Positions 7,955 to 17,658 of a DNA stretch of 64,000 nucleotides are shown here, piece after piece (position 1 is the stretch's first letter; each line of letters starts with the position of its first letter). Location of the stretch: the NCBI RefSeq assembly GCF_000741765.1, contig NZ_JGZU01000004.1, positions 156,816 to 220,815 on the forward strand, written 5' to 3'. The notes beneath the pieces are model-generated. The model was given only the letters and a program-made list of their open reading frames with translations, made no database searches and was not told where the DNA came from. Origin of the DNA: Bifidobacterium tsurumiense. Lineage in GTDB: Bacteria; Actinomycetota; Actinomycetes; Actinomycetales; Bifidobacteriaceae. Position numbers and translations under genes: made by a program.

Positions 7955-8936
7955 ACACAGCAAAGTCATATCCATCGTTGGTCCGACGGCTTCCGGCAAA
8001 ACAGGACTGGGTATTGCCGTGGCCAAAGAATTCGCGCGACGTGGTGTGGAGGCACACATAATCAATGCCGATGCGTATCAGATGTATCGTGGCATGGATA
8101 TTGGAACCGCCAAAGCCACTCCTGCCGAGCGTGAGGAAGTGCCTCACCACCTCATCGATATCATCGAACCCGAAGAAACAATGAGCGTGGCTCGCTTCCA
8201 GGACATGGCCCGTGCATGCATTCACGATTTGCTTGCTCAGGGCATTCGCCCCATCTTGGTCGGCGGTTCAGGTTTGTATGCCCGGGCGGCAATCGACGAC
8301 ATCAGTTTTCCCGGGACGGATCCCGAAGTGCGCTCGCGGTTGGAAGAGCGTGAACGGCAGGAGGGTGCCGGAGCGTTATTCGATGAGTTGCGTGAGAAAG
8401 ACCCAGTGGCTGCTGCGCGCATGGATCCACGCAATCCACGACGCACAATCCGTGCTCTCGAGGTCATTGAACTTACCGGCCAACCATATTCGGCAAGTTT
8501 GCCGAGATATCGTTATGTGATTCCCAGTGTGCAGATCGGGTTGGATCTGCCACGGGAAGAGCTCGATCAGCTCATCGACAAACGAACTGCCGCAATGCGA
8601 GAACAGGGATTCGTGGATGAAGTGCGTCGGATACGCAGCAAACTTGGTGCAACGGCTGCGCGTGCGTTGGGATATCAGCAGATCATCGATATGTTGGACG
8701 GTTTGCATGACGAAGATGAGGCGTTTGCAGAGATTGCCCAGAAAACGAAGCGCCTTGCACGCAAGCAAATGGGGTGGTTCGGGCGAGATCCACGTATCCA
8801 CTGGCTGCAGGCGCTGAATCCTGATCTGGTATCCAATGCGATGGGTGTCATCGATGCGGCAGATGCTGGTGAATATGATGCCATTGATGCCAAGGCTGAT
8901 GAGTATGTCCAGCATCATCTCGGAGATATCCACTAG
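7938..8936 (+). CDS. miaA: tRNA dimethylallyltransferase MiaA
   Basis: 332 residues. It transfers the dimethylallyl group to N6 of A37 in UNN-decoding tRNAs and makes the substrate of MiaB. Visible features: P-loop [28 protein letters not shown] (substrate Asp and Gln), [16 protein letters not shown], and ARALGYQQI with [13 protein letters not shown] near the C-terminus. The start ATG at 7938 lies inside the end of miaB, preceded by GATGGGA at 7924-7930. An in-frame start at 7905 is possible but would add 11 residues unlike the family. Confidence 0.95.
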   Translation: MSLGVEHSKVISIVGPTASGKTGLGIAVAKEFARRGVEAHIINADAYQMYRGMDIGTAKATPAEREEVPHHLIDIIEPEETMSVARFQDMARACIHDLLAQGIRPILVGGSGLYARAAIDDISFPGTDPEVRSRLEERERQEGAGALFDELREKDPVAAARMDPRNPRRTIRALEVIELTGQPYSASLPRYRYVIPSVQIGLDLPREELDQLIDKRTAAMREQGFVDEVRRIRSKLGATAARALGYQQIIDMLDGLHDEDEAFAEIAQKTKRLARKQMGWFGRDPRIHWLQALNPDLVSNAMGVIDAADAGEYDAIDAKADEYVQHHLGDIH

Positions 8937-9041
8937 CTTGAGCCGGTTGTGAGTCATGACTCATCATTTTGTGTGAAAAGGTTGAGATTCAGCATTGCGT
9001 GAGCGTTGATGGGAACGCCACTAGGTAGAATCGGTTGGGTT

Positions 9042-11780
9042 ATGGCACGTTCAGCATCTTCAGGAAATACTTCGTCGCGTCGTTCCGGTTCGGGGTCTGC
9101 ACATCGGAGCAGTAATGACGCCACACCAGCAGAGCCTATGTGGAAAAAGATCGTATTGGCCATCCCACGTGGTTTGGGTCAATTGGTGCGCTCTGTGAGT
9201 GGTGTGGGGGAGTACGACCCGATGTACAGGCGCGATGGCCTGTGTTTCTTGCTACTCGTGTTGGCCGTGCTGTTTTGCGCTTCTGAATGGTTCCGCGTTC
9301 AAGGGGCGTTAGGGCTGCTGTTGCACGCATTGGGCGCTGGATTGTTTGGCGTCATGAGTGTTGTTTTGCCCGTATTGCTGGTGTATGTGGCCATTCGATT
9401 GATGCGCAATGCGGGTGTCGGATCCGATAATCCGCGTGTGGTCAGCGGTTGGGTGCTGCTTATGTGGTCGATTTGTTCGATCATTGATGTGGCAATGCTA
9501 TCCGATATGCGGCGGTTTGATTTCGAACGCGTTCAGGGTGCCGGTGGGCTTTTTGGATATTTCTTGGGTTCTCCTCTTGCATGGGGCCTTTCAAGTCCAT
9601 TCGCCATAATCGTATTTATTGTCGTTGCAGCCTTTGCGCTGTTGATGATCACCAGAACCCATGTTTCGGAAATACCCGAGCGTTTTGCCCAGCTCACCGG
9701 TGAGGTGCGAGGAAATGCTCCGGATGATGGCCAAGACCAGTTCCCCAATGAGGTTTCGGTAGGGGATGGCACCCTTGCCTTCGCACAGGGCGTTCCAGCT
9801 CATGACGGCAGTGATGAGGGTGACGCCCAAGCCAAGCCTTCGCCATTCGCATTTCTGTCGCGACTGTTTTCTCGAGGCAAATCATCATCTGAGGACAGAT
9901 CTCTGGATAAATACGAGGGTGACGATCCATTCGTCAAAGCGGCAAGCCAGCATGGTGAGGTCAATCAGACAACCGTGGATCAGACCAGTGCGTTGCCGCC
10001 CATTTCAGGCACTGATGGGGAACGTACCATGGCGGTGCCCGAAATGGACCAGCATGCCACAACGGCCTTGCCGACATCTAGTGCAGCGAATGGTTATGAT
10101 ACCGTTGCGGACTCCGGTGACGATCCTTGGGCGAAATTCGATGCCGCCGGTCGAGTGCACGATGCAGGCGATGAGGGCGCTGGGCATGATTCAGAGGGTG
10201 CTCATAACCAAGATTCTGAAGATTCAAGCGGCTATGGCGATGACGCCGATAAGCCATATCAATTGCCGGATCTGAACTTGTTGGCCAAGGGACAACCGCA
10301 TGCTGCAAGGACACCTGCCAACGACAATGTCATACGTGCACTGACCTCCACATTCCAGCAATTCAATGTGGATGCCAAGGTCATTGGATTCCTGAGAGGA
10401 CCATCGGTCACTCAATATGAAGTCGAGCTCGGTCCTGGTGTCAAGGTGGAAAAGGTCACCAATCTGCAGCGAAATATCGCCTATGCAGTGGCCAGTTCGG
10501 ATGTGCGTATTCTTTCTCCAATACCGGGCAAGTCGGCAATCGGCATCGAAATACCTAATGTCGATAGGGAAATTGTGCATTTGGGAGATGTGCTGCGTTC
10601 CGAAGAAGCACGCAAGGCCACAAGTCCCATGATTACCGGCGTCGGCAAGGATGTGGAGGGGCATTTTGTCACTGCGGATCTGACCAAGATGCCGCATCTG
10701 CTGGTTGCCGGTGCGACTGGCTCCGGTAAATCCAGTTTCGTCAATTCCATGCTTACTTCGATCATCATGCGAGCCACTCCTGAACAGGTGCGCATGATCA
10801 TGGTCGATCCCAAACGTGTGGAATTGTCTGCATATGCGGGCATTCCGCATCTGCTGACTCCGATTATCACCGATCCCAAGAAAGCCGCACAGGCATTGGA
10901 ATGGGTGGTCAAGGAAATGGACGCCAGATATGACGACCTGCAGTTCTTCGGATTCAGGCATGTCAATGATTTCAATGAAGCCGTCCGAGCCGGCAAAGTC
11001 CATGCACCCGAAGGTTCCAAACGCAAGGTAGCCCCATATCCCTATCTGCTGGTTGTCGTCGACGAGATGGCGGATCTGATGATGGTTGCGAAGAATGACG
11101 TGGAAAGCTCGATTCAACGCATAACCCAGCTGGCACGAGCAGCAGGTGTCCATTTGGTACTGGCCACCCAAAGGCCATCGGTTGACGTGGTGACCGGTTT
11201 GATTAAGGCTAATATCCCTTCACGTTTGGCATTCGCGACTTCTTCTGCAACGGATTCGCGAGTCATTCTCGATACGGTCGGTGCTGAAACCTTGATAGGA
11301 CAGGGCGACGCGCTGTTCCTGCCGATGGGACAGGCCAAGCCGATGCGTGTTCAGGGCGCGTGGGTCAACGAATCGGAAATTCGCAAAGCGGTGGAATATG
11401 TGCGCACTCAGCGCAAACCCAAGTACCGCGAAGATATTGAGCAGATGGCCAAGGAGGCAGAGCAACGTGAGGTCGAGCCGGACGAGGATATCGGAAACGA
11501 TATGGATGCCTTGCTTCAGGCTGCCGAATTGGTTGTGGGTTCCCAGTTCGGGTCGACTTCTATGCTGCAGCGCAAGCTTCGCGTCGGCTTTGCCAAGGCC
11601 GGCCGTCTGATGGATTTGCTGGAATCCCGTGGAGTCGTCGGTCCTTCTGAAGGTTCCAAGGCTCGTGAAGTACTGGTGCAGCCTCAGGATTTGCCACAAG
11701 TGTTGGCTTTCATTCGCGGCGAGACCAAGTCTCTGCATGCTTCCTCAGGGCAGGAAGCGGCAGAAAATACGGCAGATTGA
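9042..11780 (+). CDS. ftsK: DNA translocase FtsK/SpoIIIE
   Basis: About 912 residues from ATG 9042 (MARSASSGN); ATG 9009 and TTG 9006 are also in frame. It is a septal DNA pump that clears chromosome ends and activates dimer resolution. The order is: a basic Ser-rich N-tail, four hydrophobic segments at about 65-205, an acidic low-complexity linker at about 215-425, then the RecA-like motor. Walker A is GATGSGKSS near residue 558 and Walker B is [11 protein letters not shown] near 670, followed by the C-terminal gamma winged helix ([20 protein letters not shown]). It is the middle gene of the miaB-to-clgR core block. Confidence 0.95.
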   Translation: MARSASSGNTSSRRSGSGSAHRSSNDATPAEPMWKKIVLAIPRGLGQLVRSVSGVGEYDPMYRRDGLCFLLLVLAVLFCASEWFRVQGALGLLLHALGAGLFGVMSVVLPVLLVYVAIRLMRNAGVGSDNPRVVSGWVLLMWSICSIIDVAMLSDMRRFDFERVQGAGGLFGYFLGSPLAWGLSSPFAIIVFIVVAAFALLMITRTHVSEIPERFAQLTGEVRGNAPDDGQDQFPNEVSVGDGTLAFAQGVPAHDGSDEGDAQAKPSPFAFLSRLFSRGKSSSEDRSLDKYEGDDPFVKAASQHGEVNQTTVDQTSALPPISGTDGERTMAVPEMDQHATTALPTSSAANGYDTVADSGDDPWAKFDAAGRVHDAGDEGAGHDSEGAHNQDSEDSSGYGDDADKPYQLPDLNLLAKGQPHAARTPANDNVIRALTSTFQQFNVDAKVIGFLRGPSVTQYEVELGPGVKVEKVTNLQRNIAYAVASSDVRILSPIPGKSAIGIEIPNVDREIVHLGDVLRSEEARKATSPMITGVGKDVEGHFVTADLTKMPHLLVAGATGSGKSSFVNSMLTSIIMRATPEQVRMIMVDPKRVELSAYAGIPHLLTPIITDPKKAAQALEWVVKEMDARYDDLQFFGFRHVNDFNEAVRAGKVHAPEGSKRKVAPYPYLLVVVDEMADLMMVAKNDVESSIQRITQLARAAGVHLVLATQRPSVDVVTGLIKANIPSRLAFATSSATDSRVILDTVGAETLIGQGDALFLPMGQAKPMRVQGAWVNESEIRKAVEYVRTQRKPKYREDIEQMAKEAEQREVEPDEDIGNDMDALLQAAELVVGSQFGSTSMLQRKLRVGFAKAGRLMDLLESRGVVGPSEGSKAREVLVQPQDLPQVLAFIRGETKSLHASSGQEAAENTAD

Positions 11781-11818
11781 CCATGTTAAATATGAAGACG
11801 CTATCGGCATAGCGAGGT

Positions 11819-12823
11819 ATGGTGAAGCTTATGCAAAACGAACAAAAATCTTCATCCCTGCTGGATGGATGGAATAGTGCGCCGAATCTGGTGACCTATG
11901 CGCGTATCGTACTCATGGTGGTTTTCGTCGTGCTGTACGCCATGGGCGGCGCTTGGGGCGGCAATAATATCAATCTGCGTTGGGCTGCGGCAGTGCTTTT
12001 CATCATTGCGGCCAGCGCGGATAAGCTTGATGGCTGGATGGCCCGTAAATACAACCAGGTCACTGAACTTGGCAAACTTATGGATCCCATCGCCGATAAG
12101 CTGTTGATTTGCTCGACCCTGATTGTGGCATCCATATTCTCGGAGCTGTCATGGTGGGTGACCGCATTGTTCCTGATTCGTGAGATCGGCATTACTGTGA
12201 TGCGATTCTTCGTAATCGACAAGGGCGGCAATGTTATCGCGGCATCCAAGACCGGCAAGTACAAGACCTTGACGCAAAGCGTTGGCCTTGCAATGTTGCT
12301 GCTGCCTGTATGGGCTTTGGATATATGGGGCATTGATGATGCGGCTGCGCCATCGACCCAGGATTCCTGGGGATTGGTGACATACTTCACCATCGCATAC
12401 GCATTGATTTACATCGCTTTGGTGCTGTGCCTGTATTCCGGATTCCTCTATGTCACCACGGCGATGGCATCCGGTGCATTTGGCAAGAAGGGCACGGCTG
12501 AAGAGAATTCAGTGAAGGAAGCCGTGGAGCTCAAGCATGATGAGAACGTCGCTGAAGGAGAGCAGTTCTTCGTTGAACCTCAGCCAGTGGATGAGCTCGA
12601 TGTCGAAAGTCACGCGGAAGAAGATCTGGGAGCCGAAAGCACCGGCGATGACGAATCGCCAAGCGAGGTCGTGGATAGCGAGCAGATGGGCGACATTCCT
12701 GAAAGCCTTGATGCCGCAAACATTGGTGACAACGCAGATGACGAAGAGCCGGAAGACTTATTCGCGTTGGGACGAAGGAAAGCCGCAGAGAATGCCGAAT
12801 CCCATGAGTCAGCAAACAACTGA
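11819..12823 (+). CDS. pgsA: CDP-diacylglycerol-glycerol-3-phosphate 3-phosphatidyltransferase PgsA with long acidic tail
   Basis: 334 residues; an alternative ATG at 11831 would begin MQNEQKSS. The CDP-alcohol phosphotransferase motif is complete (DKLDGWMARKYN then ELGKLMDPIAD), and several membrane helices fill residues about 20-220. It catalyses the committed step to phosphatidylglycerol and cardiolipin. Family members usually stop near residue 200. Here a hydrophilic tail of roughly 100 residues rich in Glu, Asp and Ser follows (for example VESHAEEDLGAESTGDDESP). The gene overlaps cinA by 32 bases. Confidence 0.92.
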   Translation: MVKLMQNEQKSSSLLDGWNSAPNLVTYARIVLMVVFVVLYAMGGAWGGNNINLRWAAAVLFIIAASADKLDGWMARKYNQVTELGKLMDPIADKLLICSTLIVASIFSELSWWVTALFLIREIGITVMRFFVIDKGGNVIAASKTGKYKTLTQSVGLAMLLLPVWALDIWGIDDAAAPSTQDSWGLVTYFTIAYALIYIALVLCLYSGFLYVTTAMASGAFGKKGTAEENSVKEAVELKHDENVAEGEQFFVEPQPVDELDVESHAEEDLGAESTGDDESPSEVVDSEQMGDIPESLDAANIGDNADDEEPEDLFALGRRKAAENAESHESANN

Positions 12824-13439
12824 CGGCATAATGAATGCGGAATATCAAGAGCGCGCTAGGGAAAGCCATGCAGATCCCAGCGCGCTCTTGCGCAATATCA
12901 ACGAAGTGCAAGCCTCATGCGATGTGACCGCTGCGCAGGTACTGTCGTGGTGTGAGCGGCACGGCGTGCGCATAGCCACTGCGGAATCGCTTACCGGCGG
13001 GCTGCTGGCTGATTCGTTCGTTCGTATTCCCGGAGCATCGGCAGTTTTCCTGGGTTCTGCGGTGACCTACGATATCAAGGCGAAAGCGTCGGTATTGGGT
13101 GTTGATGCGGATTTGCTGAAAAGCCAGGGTGCAGTGCATCCTGAAGTCGCTCGTTCCATGGCTCTTGGATGTGCGCAATTGTATGCGCAGCCTGAATATG
13201 GGAATTCGGTTATTGGAATATCCACAACGGGGGTTGCCGGCCCCGGCCCGGATGGGGATAAGCCTGCCGGATTAGTCTATGTGGGATTGCATATTCCCAA
13301 GCGACTTTCGAGTGCTGGAATGGGGGTCAACGAAGCATTTGTCTTGCATTTGCAAGGCTCCCGAGAGATGGTGAGGGCGTTGGCCGTATGGCATGCTCTG
13401 CAAAACGTGAGCTACTTCACAGTAGGTAATCAGGAATAA
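12792..13439 (+). CDS. cinA: CinA-type nicotinamide-nucleotide amidohydrolase (PncC domain)
   Basis: 215 residues from ATG 12792, which has GAAGGAAAG at 12773-12781. The frame is open for 85 codons further upstream, but that is only the other frame of the pgsA tail. CinA C-terminal domain signatures are RIATAESLTGGLLADSFVRI, FLGSAVTYDIKAKASVLGV, HPEVARSMALGC and STTGVAGPGPDGDKPAGLVY. This domain deamidates NMN. The N-terminal MoCF-like half of full-length CinA is absent, as in other actinobacteria. It lies two genes before recA, the classical cinA-recA neighbourhood. Confidence 0.9.
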   Translation: MPNPMSQQTTDGIMNAEYQERARESHADPSALLRNINEVQASCDVTAAQVLSWCERHGVRIATAESLTGGLLADSFVRIPGASAVFLGSAVTYDIKAKASVLGVDADLLKSQGAVHPEVARSMALGCAQLYAQPEYGNSVIGISTTGVAGPGPDGDKPAGLVYVGLHIPKRLSSAGMGVNEAFVLHLQGSREMVRALAVWHALQNVSYFTVGNQE

Positions 13440-13508
13440 ATTGCGCGAATACGGGTTGTCTATAACGTGACCAATGCAACGACACGAAGCCGAAAGGGGA
13501 TGGTGCAC

Positions 13509-14021
13509 ATGGAAACGACGACCCGCACTGACGAGCAGAAGGAATTGACCTCGGTAGTGACCCGTGGCGTACGGACCGGCGCAGCGCGTACGCGCGATTT
13601 GACGCCAGCGCAACGGCGTGCGGTAATGTTTGCCCAGCAGCAGATACTCAAGGCTCGCGCCGCCAAGAAGGCTAAGGATGAGCGCCAGTCAGCCCTGCAT
13701 CGCATGTGGCAGGAAGAAGATGCCGAGCTCAGTAGGCCAAGGGCCTCCGTGCGACGGCAGGAAGTGGCAGGCGAAGGCAAGGATGTTTCCTTGCGTGAAG
13801 CCATTGGGCACGTACTGCGTGACCTACGCACCCGTGATCACAAAACATTGCGGGAAGTGAGCGAGAAAGCAGGAGTCTCGCTCGGCTACCTGTCCGAGGT
13901 TGAGCGCGGACAGAAGGAAGCAAGCTCTGAATTGCTCAGCTCAATTGCCCAATCTTTGGGCTTGAGCACGGCTCAGATGCTGCGTATGGTCGCCGATTAT
14001 CTTGAGTCAGCGGAAATCTGA
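13509..14021 (+). CDS. clgR: ClgR-like XRE-family transcriptional regulator
   Basis: 170 residues from ATG 13509, chosen because AAAGGGG lies at 13493-13499; ATG 13500 and GTG 13467 are in frame upstream. An N-terminal basic region is followed at about 95-165 by a helix-turn-helix of the ClgR type: [40 protein letters not shown] and [19 protein letters not shown]. ClgR activates clp protease and chaperone genes in actinobacteria, bifidobacteria included; its targets here are not visible. A strong terminator closes the transcript. Confidence 0.88.
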   Translation: METTTRTDEQKELTSVVTRGVRTGAARTRDLTPAQRRAVMFAQQQILKARAAKKAKDERQSALHRMWQEEDAELSRPRASVRRQEVAGEGKDVSLREAIGHVLRDLRTRDHKTLREVSEKAGVSLGYLSEVERGQKEASSELLSSIAQSLGLSTAQMLRMVADYLESAEI

Positions 14022-14057
14022 TACCCATTTGCGGCAACGTCGAAGCCGTGGATGAAG

Positions 14058-14090
14058 AACCCGCCACCCTTGTTGGTGGCGGGTTTTCTT
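14058..14090 (+). terminator. rho-independent terminator after clgR
   Basis: A perfect 11-bp stem (14058-14068 with 14075-14085) with a 6-base loop, followed by TTCTT. It separates the miaB-clgR block from the DUF3046/recA unit. Confidence 0.9.
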
Positions 14091-14159
14091 ATGTGTGTGG
14101 AAGGTTTTGTGGTGGGCATGCAGTGGCGGGTTCCCGCGTGAAAGGTAGACTGAGGCGCC

Positions 14160-14393
14160 ATGCGTGAACGCGAGTTTTGGCAATTGCTTGAAGAAGTATT
14201 CGGTCGTAGTTACGGCCGTAGCCTGTCAAGAGATCAGGGTTTGACCGCGTTGGGCGGGTTGAATGTTGTCGAAGCCCTGGCACAGGGCATCGAACCTCGA
14301 GTGGTGTGGAATGTGCTGTGTGATCAAATGGACATTCCAGATTCCAAACGATGGGGCAAGGATCATAATGCTCCTCCTATGCCGGCGAAATGA
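14160..14393 (+). CDS. DUF3046 family protein
   Basis: 77 residues (MREREFWQLLEEVFGRSYGR at the start). DUF3046 is a small actinobacterial family found almost always just upstream of recA, as here; no function is established. The conserved order is a Trp-Glu/Phe start, a Gly-Leu-x-Ala-Leu segment (LTALGGLNVVEAL) and a VWNVLCDQMDIP end. TGAGG lies about 5 bases before the ATG. Confidence 0.88.
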   Translation: MREREFWQLLEEVFGRSYGRSLSRDQGLTALGGLNVVEALAQGIEPRVVWNVLCDQMDIPDSKRWGKDHNAPPMPAK

Positions 14394-14701
14394 GAGGGTT
14401 CGGTATTCGGAGGTTTGCGGGTCATTGAAATTAGACGTTGTGCCCAAGGCGCCGGTTCGTGTCGATGCGGTTCAATTCGACCTTGCAACGCTGCACGACA
14501 GATTCGAACAAATGTTCGCATATTGATGTATAGTCAAGTTCAGATGAAATCGTTACGCTTTGAAATGGCGTGTTCATGCAGAATGCCAACGGCTGATGGC
14601 GTGCGGCGTGAGCCTCCGACCACAAGGCCAAGAAATATGGCTGGAATGGTGCGCATAGGGCTACGGTGAAGGTGACGATATAGGTAATACAAGGAGAACA
14701 C
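14394..14701 (+). other. recA upstream region
   Basis: 308 bases without a convincing gene. It holds the LexA box at 14504-14519 and a probable promoter, with -10 TATAGT at 14529-14534 and a -35 overlapping the box. About 160 bases of leader with no clear hairpin follow, then AAGGAG at 14690-14695 before the recA start. Confidence 0.6.
14504..14519. promoter_or_regulatory. SOS box (LexA operator) of recA
   Basis: TCGAACAAATGTTCGC matches the Gram-positive/actinobacterial LexA box TCGAAC-N4-GTTCGA at 11 of 12 defined positions, and its inner part CGAAC-N4-GTTCG is a perfect dyad. It overlaps the likely -35 of the recA promoter, as expected for repression. No other copy with both half-sites was noticed in the window. 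Confidence 0.88.
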
Positions 14702-15841
14702 ATGGCACAGCAGAAGACCACGAAGGCTGCAGCTCAGGCCAACGCAGAGAACGGTGTCGATCCTCGCAGGCAGGCTGCACTGGAGTCAGCGCTTGCCCAA
14801 GTGGAGAAAAGCTTCGGCAAAGGTTCTGCAATGCGATTGGGAGACAAGCCCGAGCAGGATGTAGAAGTTATTCCAACTGGTTCCCTCGCATTGGATATGG
14901 CACTGGGAATAGGTGGTCTTCCACGAGGACGAATCGTGGAAATCTATGGTCCGGAATCCTCTGGAAAAACTACTTTGGCCCTTCATGTGGTTGCGAATGC
15001 ACAGCGTAATGGTGGAGTGGCTGCATTCATCGATGCCGAACACGCCTTGGATCCTGTGTATGCACGGCATCTGGGTGTTGACACGGATTCCTTGATCGTC
15101 TCCCAGCCCGACAATGGCGAACAGGCTTTGGAAATCGCCGATATGCTGATTCGCTCAGGGGCTTTGGACGTTATCGTCATCGATTCTGTTGCGGCCTTGG
15201 TTCCAAAGGCCGAAATCGAAGGCGAAATGGGTGATAGCCACGTCGGTTTGCAGGCTCGATTGATGAGCCAAGCCCTGCGCAAGATGACTGGTGCATTGGC
15301 CCAAGCCGGAACCACTGCCATTTTCATCAACCAGTTGCGTGAGAAGATCGGCGTGTTCTTCGGTAATCCTGAAACCACAACCGGCGGAAAGGCTTTGAAG
15401 TTCTACGCTTCAGTGCGTATGGATATCCGCCGTACGCAGACCATCAAGAACGGCGATGAGGCTGTGGGCAACAGGACCAAGGTCAAAGTGGTGAAAAACA
15501 AAATGGCTCCGCCATTCAAGATCGCTGAATTTGACGTGCTGTATGGTGAGGGCATCTCCAAGGAAGGCTCCGTACTGGACATGGCATTGCAATGCAATGT
15601 TGTCAAGAAGTCCGGCTCATGGTTCACCTACGAAGGCGATCAGCTCGGCCAGGGACGTGAGAATGTGCGTCAATTCTTGAAGGACAATCCTGCCATAACT
15701 GATGAAATCAGTAATAAGGTCAAGGGAGCTCTCGGTTTCATGGACACTGAGGACCAGTTTGCCGAAGGAGTTGATCAAGACGAGGTAGCAGACTCTTCGT
15801 CAAAGTCGGCTTCGGAGCGGGCAAAAGCGGATGCGAAATAG
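14702..15841 (+). CDS. recA: recombinase RecA
   Basis: 379 residues. It forms the filament that pairs homologous DNA and triggers LexA self-cleavage. Walker A is [13 protein letters not shown] (about 83-90), followed by [13 protein letters not shown], the Walker B region [20 protein letters not shown], loop-2 text ([20 protein letters not shown]) and [13 protein letters not shown]. The C-terminal tail is acidic then Ser/Lys-rich. It starts at ATG 14702 after AAGGAG. recX follows 9 bases later, presumably on the same mRNA and so under LexA control. Confidence 0.98.
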   Translation: MAQQKTTKAAAQANAENGVDPRRQAALESALAQVEKSFGKGSAMRLGDKPEQDVEVIPTGSLALDMALGIGGLPRGRIVEIYGPESSGKTTLALHVVANAQRNGGVAAFIDAEHALDPVYARHLGVDTDSLIVSQPDNGEQALEIADMLIRSGALDVIVIDSVAALVPKAEIEGEMGDSHVGLQARLMSQALRKMTGALAQAGTTAIFINQLREKIGVFFGNPETTTGGKALKFYASVRMDIRRTQTIKNGDEAVGNRTKVKVVKNKMAPPFKIAEFDVLYGEGISKEGSVLDMALQCNVVKKSGSWFTYEGDQLGQGRENVRQFLKDNPAITDEISNKVKGALGFMDTEDQFAEGVDQDEVADSSSKSASERAKADAK

Positions 15842-15850
15842 GCTTGAAGC

Positions 15851-16846
15851 ATGATTCAAGCGGAGGAATTTCTCCAGCACAACAAGCCTAGGATTGAGAT
15901 CACTCGTGACGATGATGCGGATTCCCATAATGCCAGCATCGCACGAGTGGACCCGTCTCATGGCTCAGAAGACCCAGAACCCGGTATCGAAGGTCACAGT
16001 ACCGGCATTCCTGAGGGTTTTGACACCGATGCTATGCACAGAGACGAATCGGGAGTGCATTCGCTGTCTTTTGGCTCGTTTGGCAGCGTCGACCACGAAG
16101 GGGAAACGCGGCGCAAGCAATGGAATGAGCGAGCATCCACCTCGCGTTGGGGTGGAAAACGAGGCACGGGATTCGGAAAGCGTAAACAGCATCAGCGGAA
16201 TTTCAGCTCAAGGTATTCCCAGTATGATGCCGAAACCGCATATTCGAACCGTCAGCAAGGTGTTGGCCACAAGGATATCGGTCATCAGGATATTGGGCAG
16301 CAAGGTATCGGGCAGCAAGGTATTGAAGGCGGATTAAGCGCAAACCACAATGCTCATCGCGTGCCTGATCAAGAGGAGGTCCTTGATCAGTGCCGTGAAG
16401 CGGCACTGCGCCTCCTTGATGCAGCGGATCGACCAAGCGGCGCCTTGCGCGAGCGACTGCTCGCCAAAGGATTCGCAACGGACACGGTCGAAGATGTTAT
16501 TGAACGGTTGACTCGAGTCGGTTTGATCAATGACGAAGCGTATGCAAACAGAGCTGTGCAGTATTGCATTGCACGAATGCTAGGTGCACGTGCAACTGCT
16601 GCCGAACTGCGTCGCAAAGGTGTGGAATCTCGTATGGCCCGTGCAGCGGTGGACCAAGCAGAATCGGCAGGGCTTTTTGATGAGGCTGCGTGGGAGCTGG
16701 GCCGCAGAATAGCGGCAAGGACCAGGGGATTGGACCTTGCAGTACGCAGAAGGCGTTTTTGGGGTGCGGGTGGAAGAAAAGGGCATAACCCCGCTGTGTT
16801 GCGCACAATCGAGGAATCGCTGTTTCTCAATCAAGAAGAGGATTGA
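15851..16846 (+). CDS. recX: regulatory protein RecX with a long N-terminal extension
   Basis: 331 residues. RecX binds and limits RecA filaments. The RecX domain is only the last ~150 residues: REAALRLLDAADRPSGALRE, ERLTRVGLINDEAYANRAVQ, ELRRKGVESRMARAAVDQ and a basic end with VRRRRFWGAGGRKG. Before it lie about 178 residues of hydrophilic, low-complexity sequence containing five pentapeptide repeats. RecX proteins are usually 150-270 residues, so the extension is unusual. A start inside the extension cannot be excluded because GAAG before ATG 15851 is a weak ribosome-binding site. Confidence 0.88.
   Translation: MIQAEEFLQHNKPRIEITRDDDADSHNASIARVDPSHGSEDPEPGIEGHSTGIPEGFDTDAMHRDESGVHSLSFGSFGSVDHEGETRRKQWNERASTSRWGGKRGTGFGKRKQHQRNFSSRYSQYDAETAYSNRQQGVGHKDIGHQDIGQQGIGQQGIEGGLSANHNAHRVPDQEEVLDQCREAALRLLDAADRPSGALRERLLAKGFATDTVEDVIERLTRVGLINDEAYANRAVQYCIARMLGARATAAELRRKGVESRMARAAVDQAESAGLFDEAAWELGRRIAARTRGLDLAVRRRRFWGAGGRKGHNPAVLRTIEESLFLNQEED
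16250..16324 (+). repeat. 15-bp tandem repeat (5 units) inside recX
   Basis: Five consecutive 15-base units encode RQQGV-GHKDI-GHQDI then GQQGI-GQQGI. The last two units differ at one base, while the outer ones have diverged. The array lies in the extension upstream of the RecX domain, and unit number could vary between strains. Confidence 0.85.
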
Positions 16847-17118
16847 ATCGAGAAATGGTCTGCTGCAATCTAACTTGTATGCGTGCCGCACGCACGATCT
16901 TCGGTGAGACTACAAATTGGGTAGCTTTCAGAGGATGAGCTGAGTTAAAAAGTAACGCACATACGCCATGGAACGGAATCGATAGGTCAAATCGCAATTT
17001 GGTGAGTTCCAAGAAGGTACATAGCGACAAGAAAAGGTAAGCAGCGTCAAGAGCTTTAATAATGTAAAGAAGATGAGCTGTGTTACGTAAATGAGCGGCG
17101 TCAAGAAGAAAAGTTGAT

Positions 17119-17473
17119 GAGACCTCTTATACCCCGGGTTCTGTCGCGTATTGCTACGCGGGTGACCATCCATCTCGACCTGACGTTACCGCCAGGCTCT
17201 AGCAGCCTACCCGAAGGCTGAGCGAGCAACCCTACTGCCTTCTGCTTGGCCTTGCTCCCGATGAGGCTTGCCATGCGATCGCTGTTACCAACGATCCGGT
17301 GGTCTCTTGCACCGCCGTTTCACCCTTACCCGGTAAGCCGGGCGGTCTATTCTCTGTTGCGCTATCTCTCAGGTTTCCCTGGGCGGACGTTATCCGCCAT
17401 CGTGCTCTATGGAGCCCGGAAGTTCCTCAGCCGTGACGAATGAACGGCACGACCGCGGTCACCAAGAGGTCTC
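17119..17473 (-). ncRNA. rnpB: RNase P RNA (bacterial type A)
   Basis: Read on the minus strand it begins GAGACCTCTTGGTGACC and ends TATAAGAGGTCTC, so both ends pair as the P1 helix. Conserved elements are GAGGAACTTCCGGGCTCC near the 5' end (17411-17428; the P4 strand and its neighbour) and CGCGACAGAACCC near the 3' end (ACAGAA at 17139-17144). Its size of about 355 nt is normal. It is the catalytic RNA that matures tRNA 5' ends. It sits antisense between recX and hpf; exact ends are taken from the P1 pairing. Confidence 0.95.
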
Positions 17474-17658
17474 AAACATGCCATCATATCAGCGTTTTTC
17501 TATGAAGAAAAATCCAGTGAAATTCCCGGCGTTGTTCAGCGAGTCCACTGCGAATCCCGTATCGTGGGGCTACAATGATACGTACACCGGCCGGCAATGC
17601 TGCCGATCGGCGCACTACACAAAAGCGGGTAACACCGCTTGAGCCTAGGGAGGTCCAC

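Noticed and set aside
9534..9544. CGAACGCGTTC as a second SOS box
   Set aside because: It lies inside ftsK coding sequence and the half-sites are 2 bases apart instead of 4.
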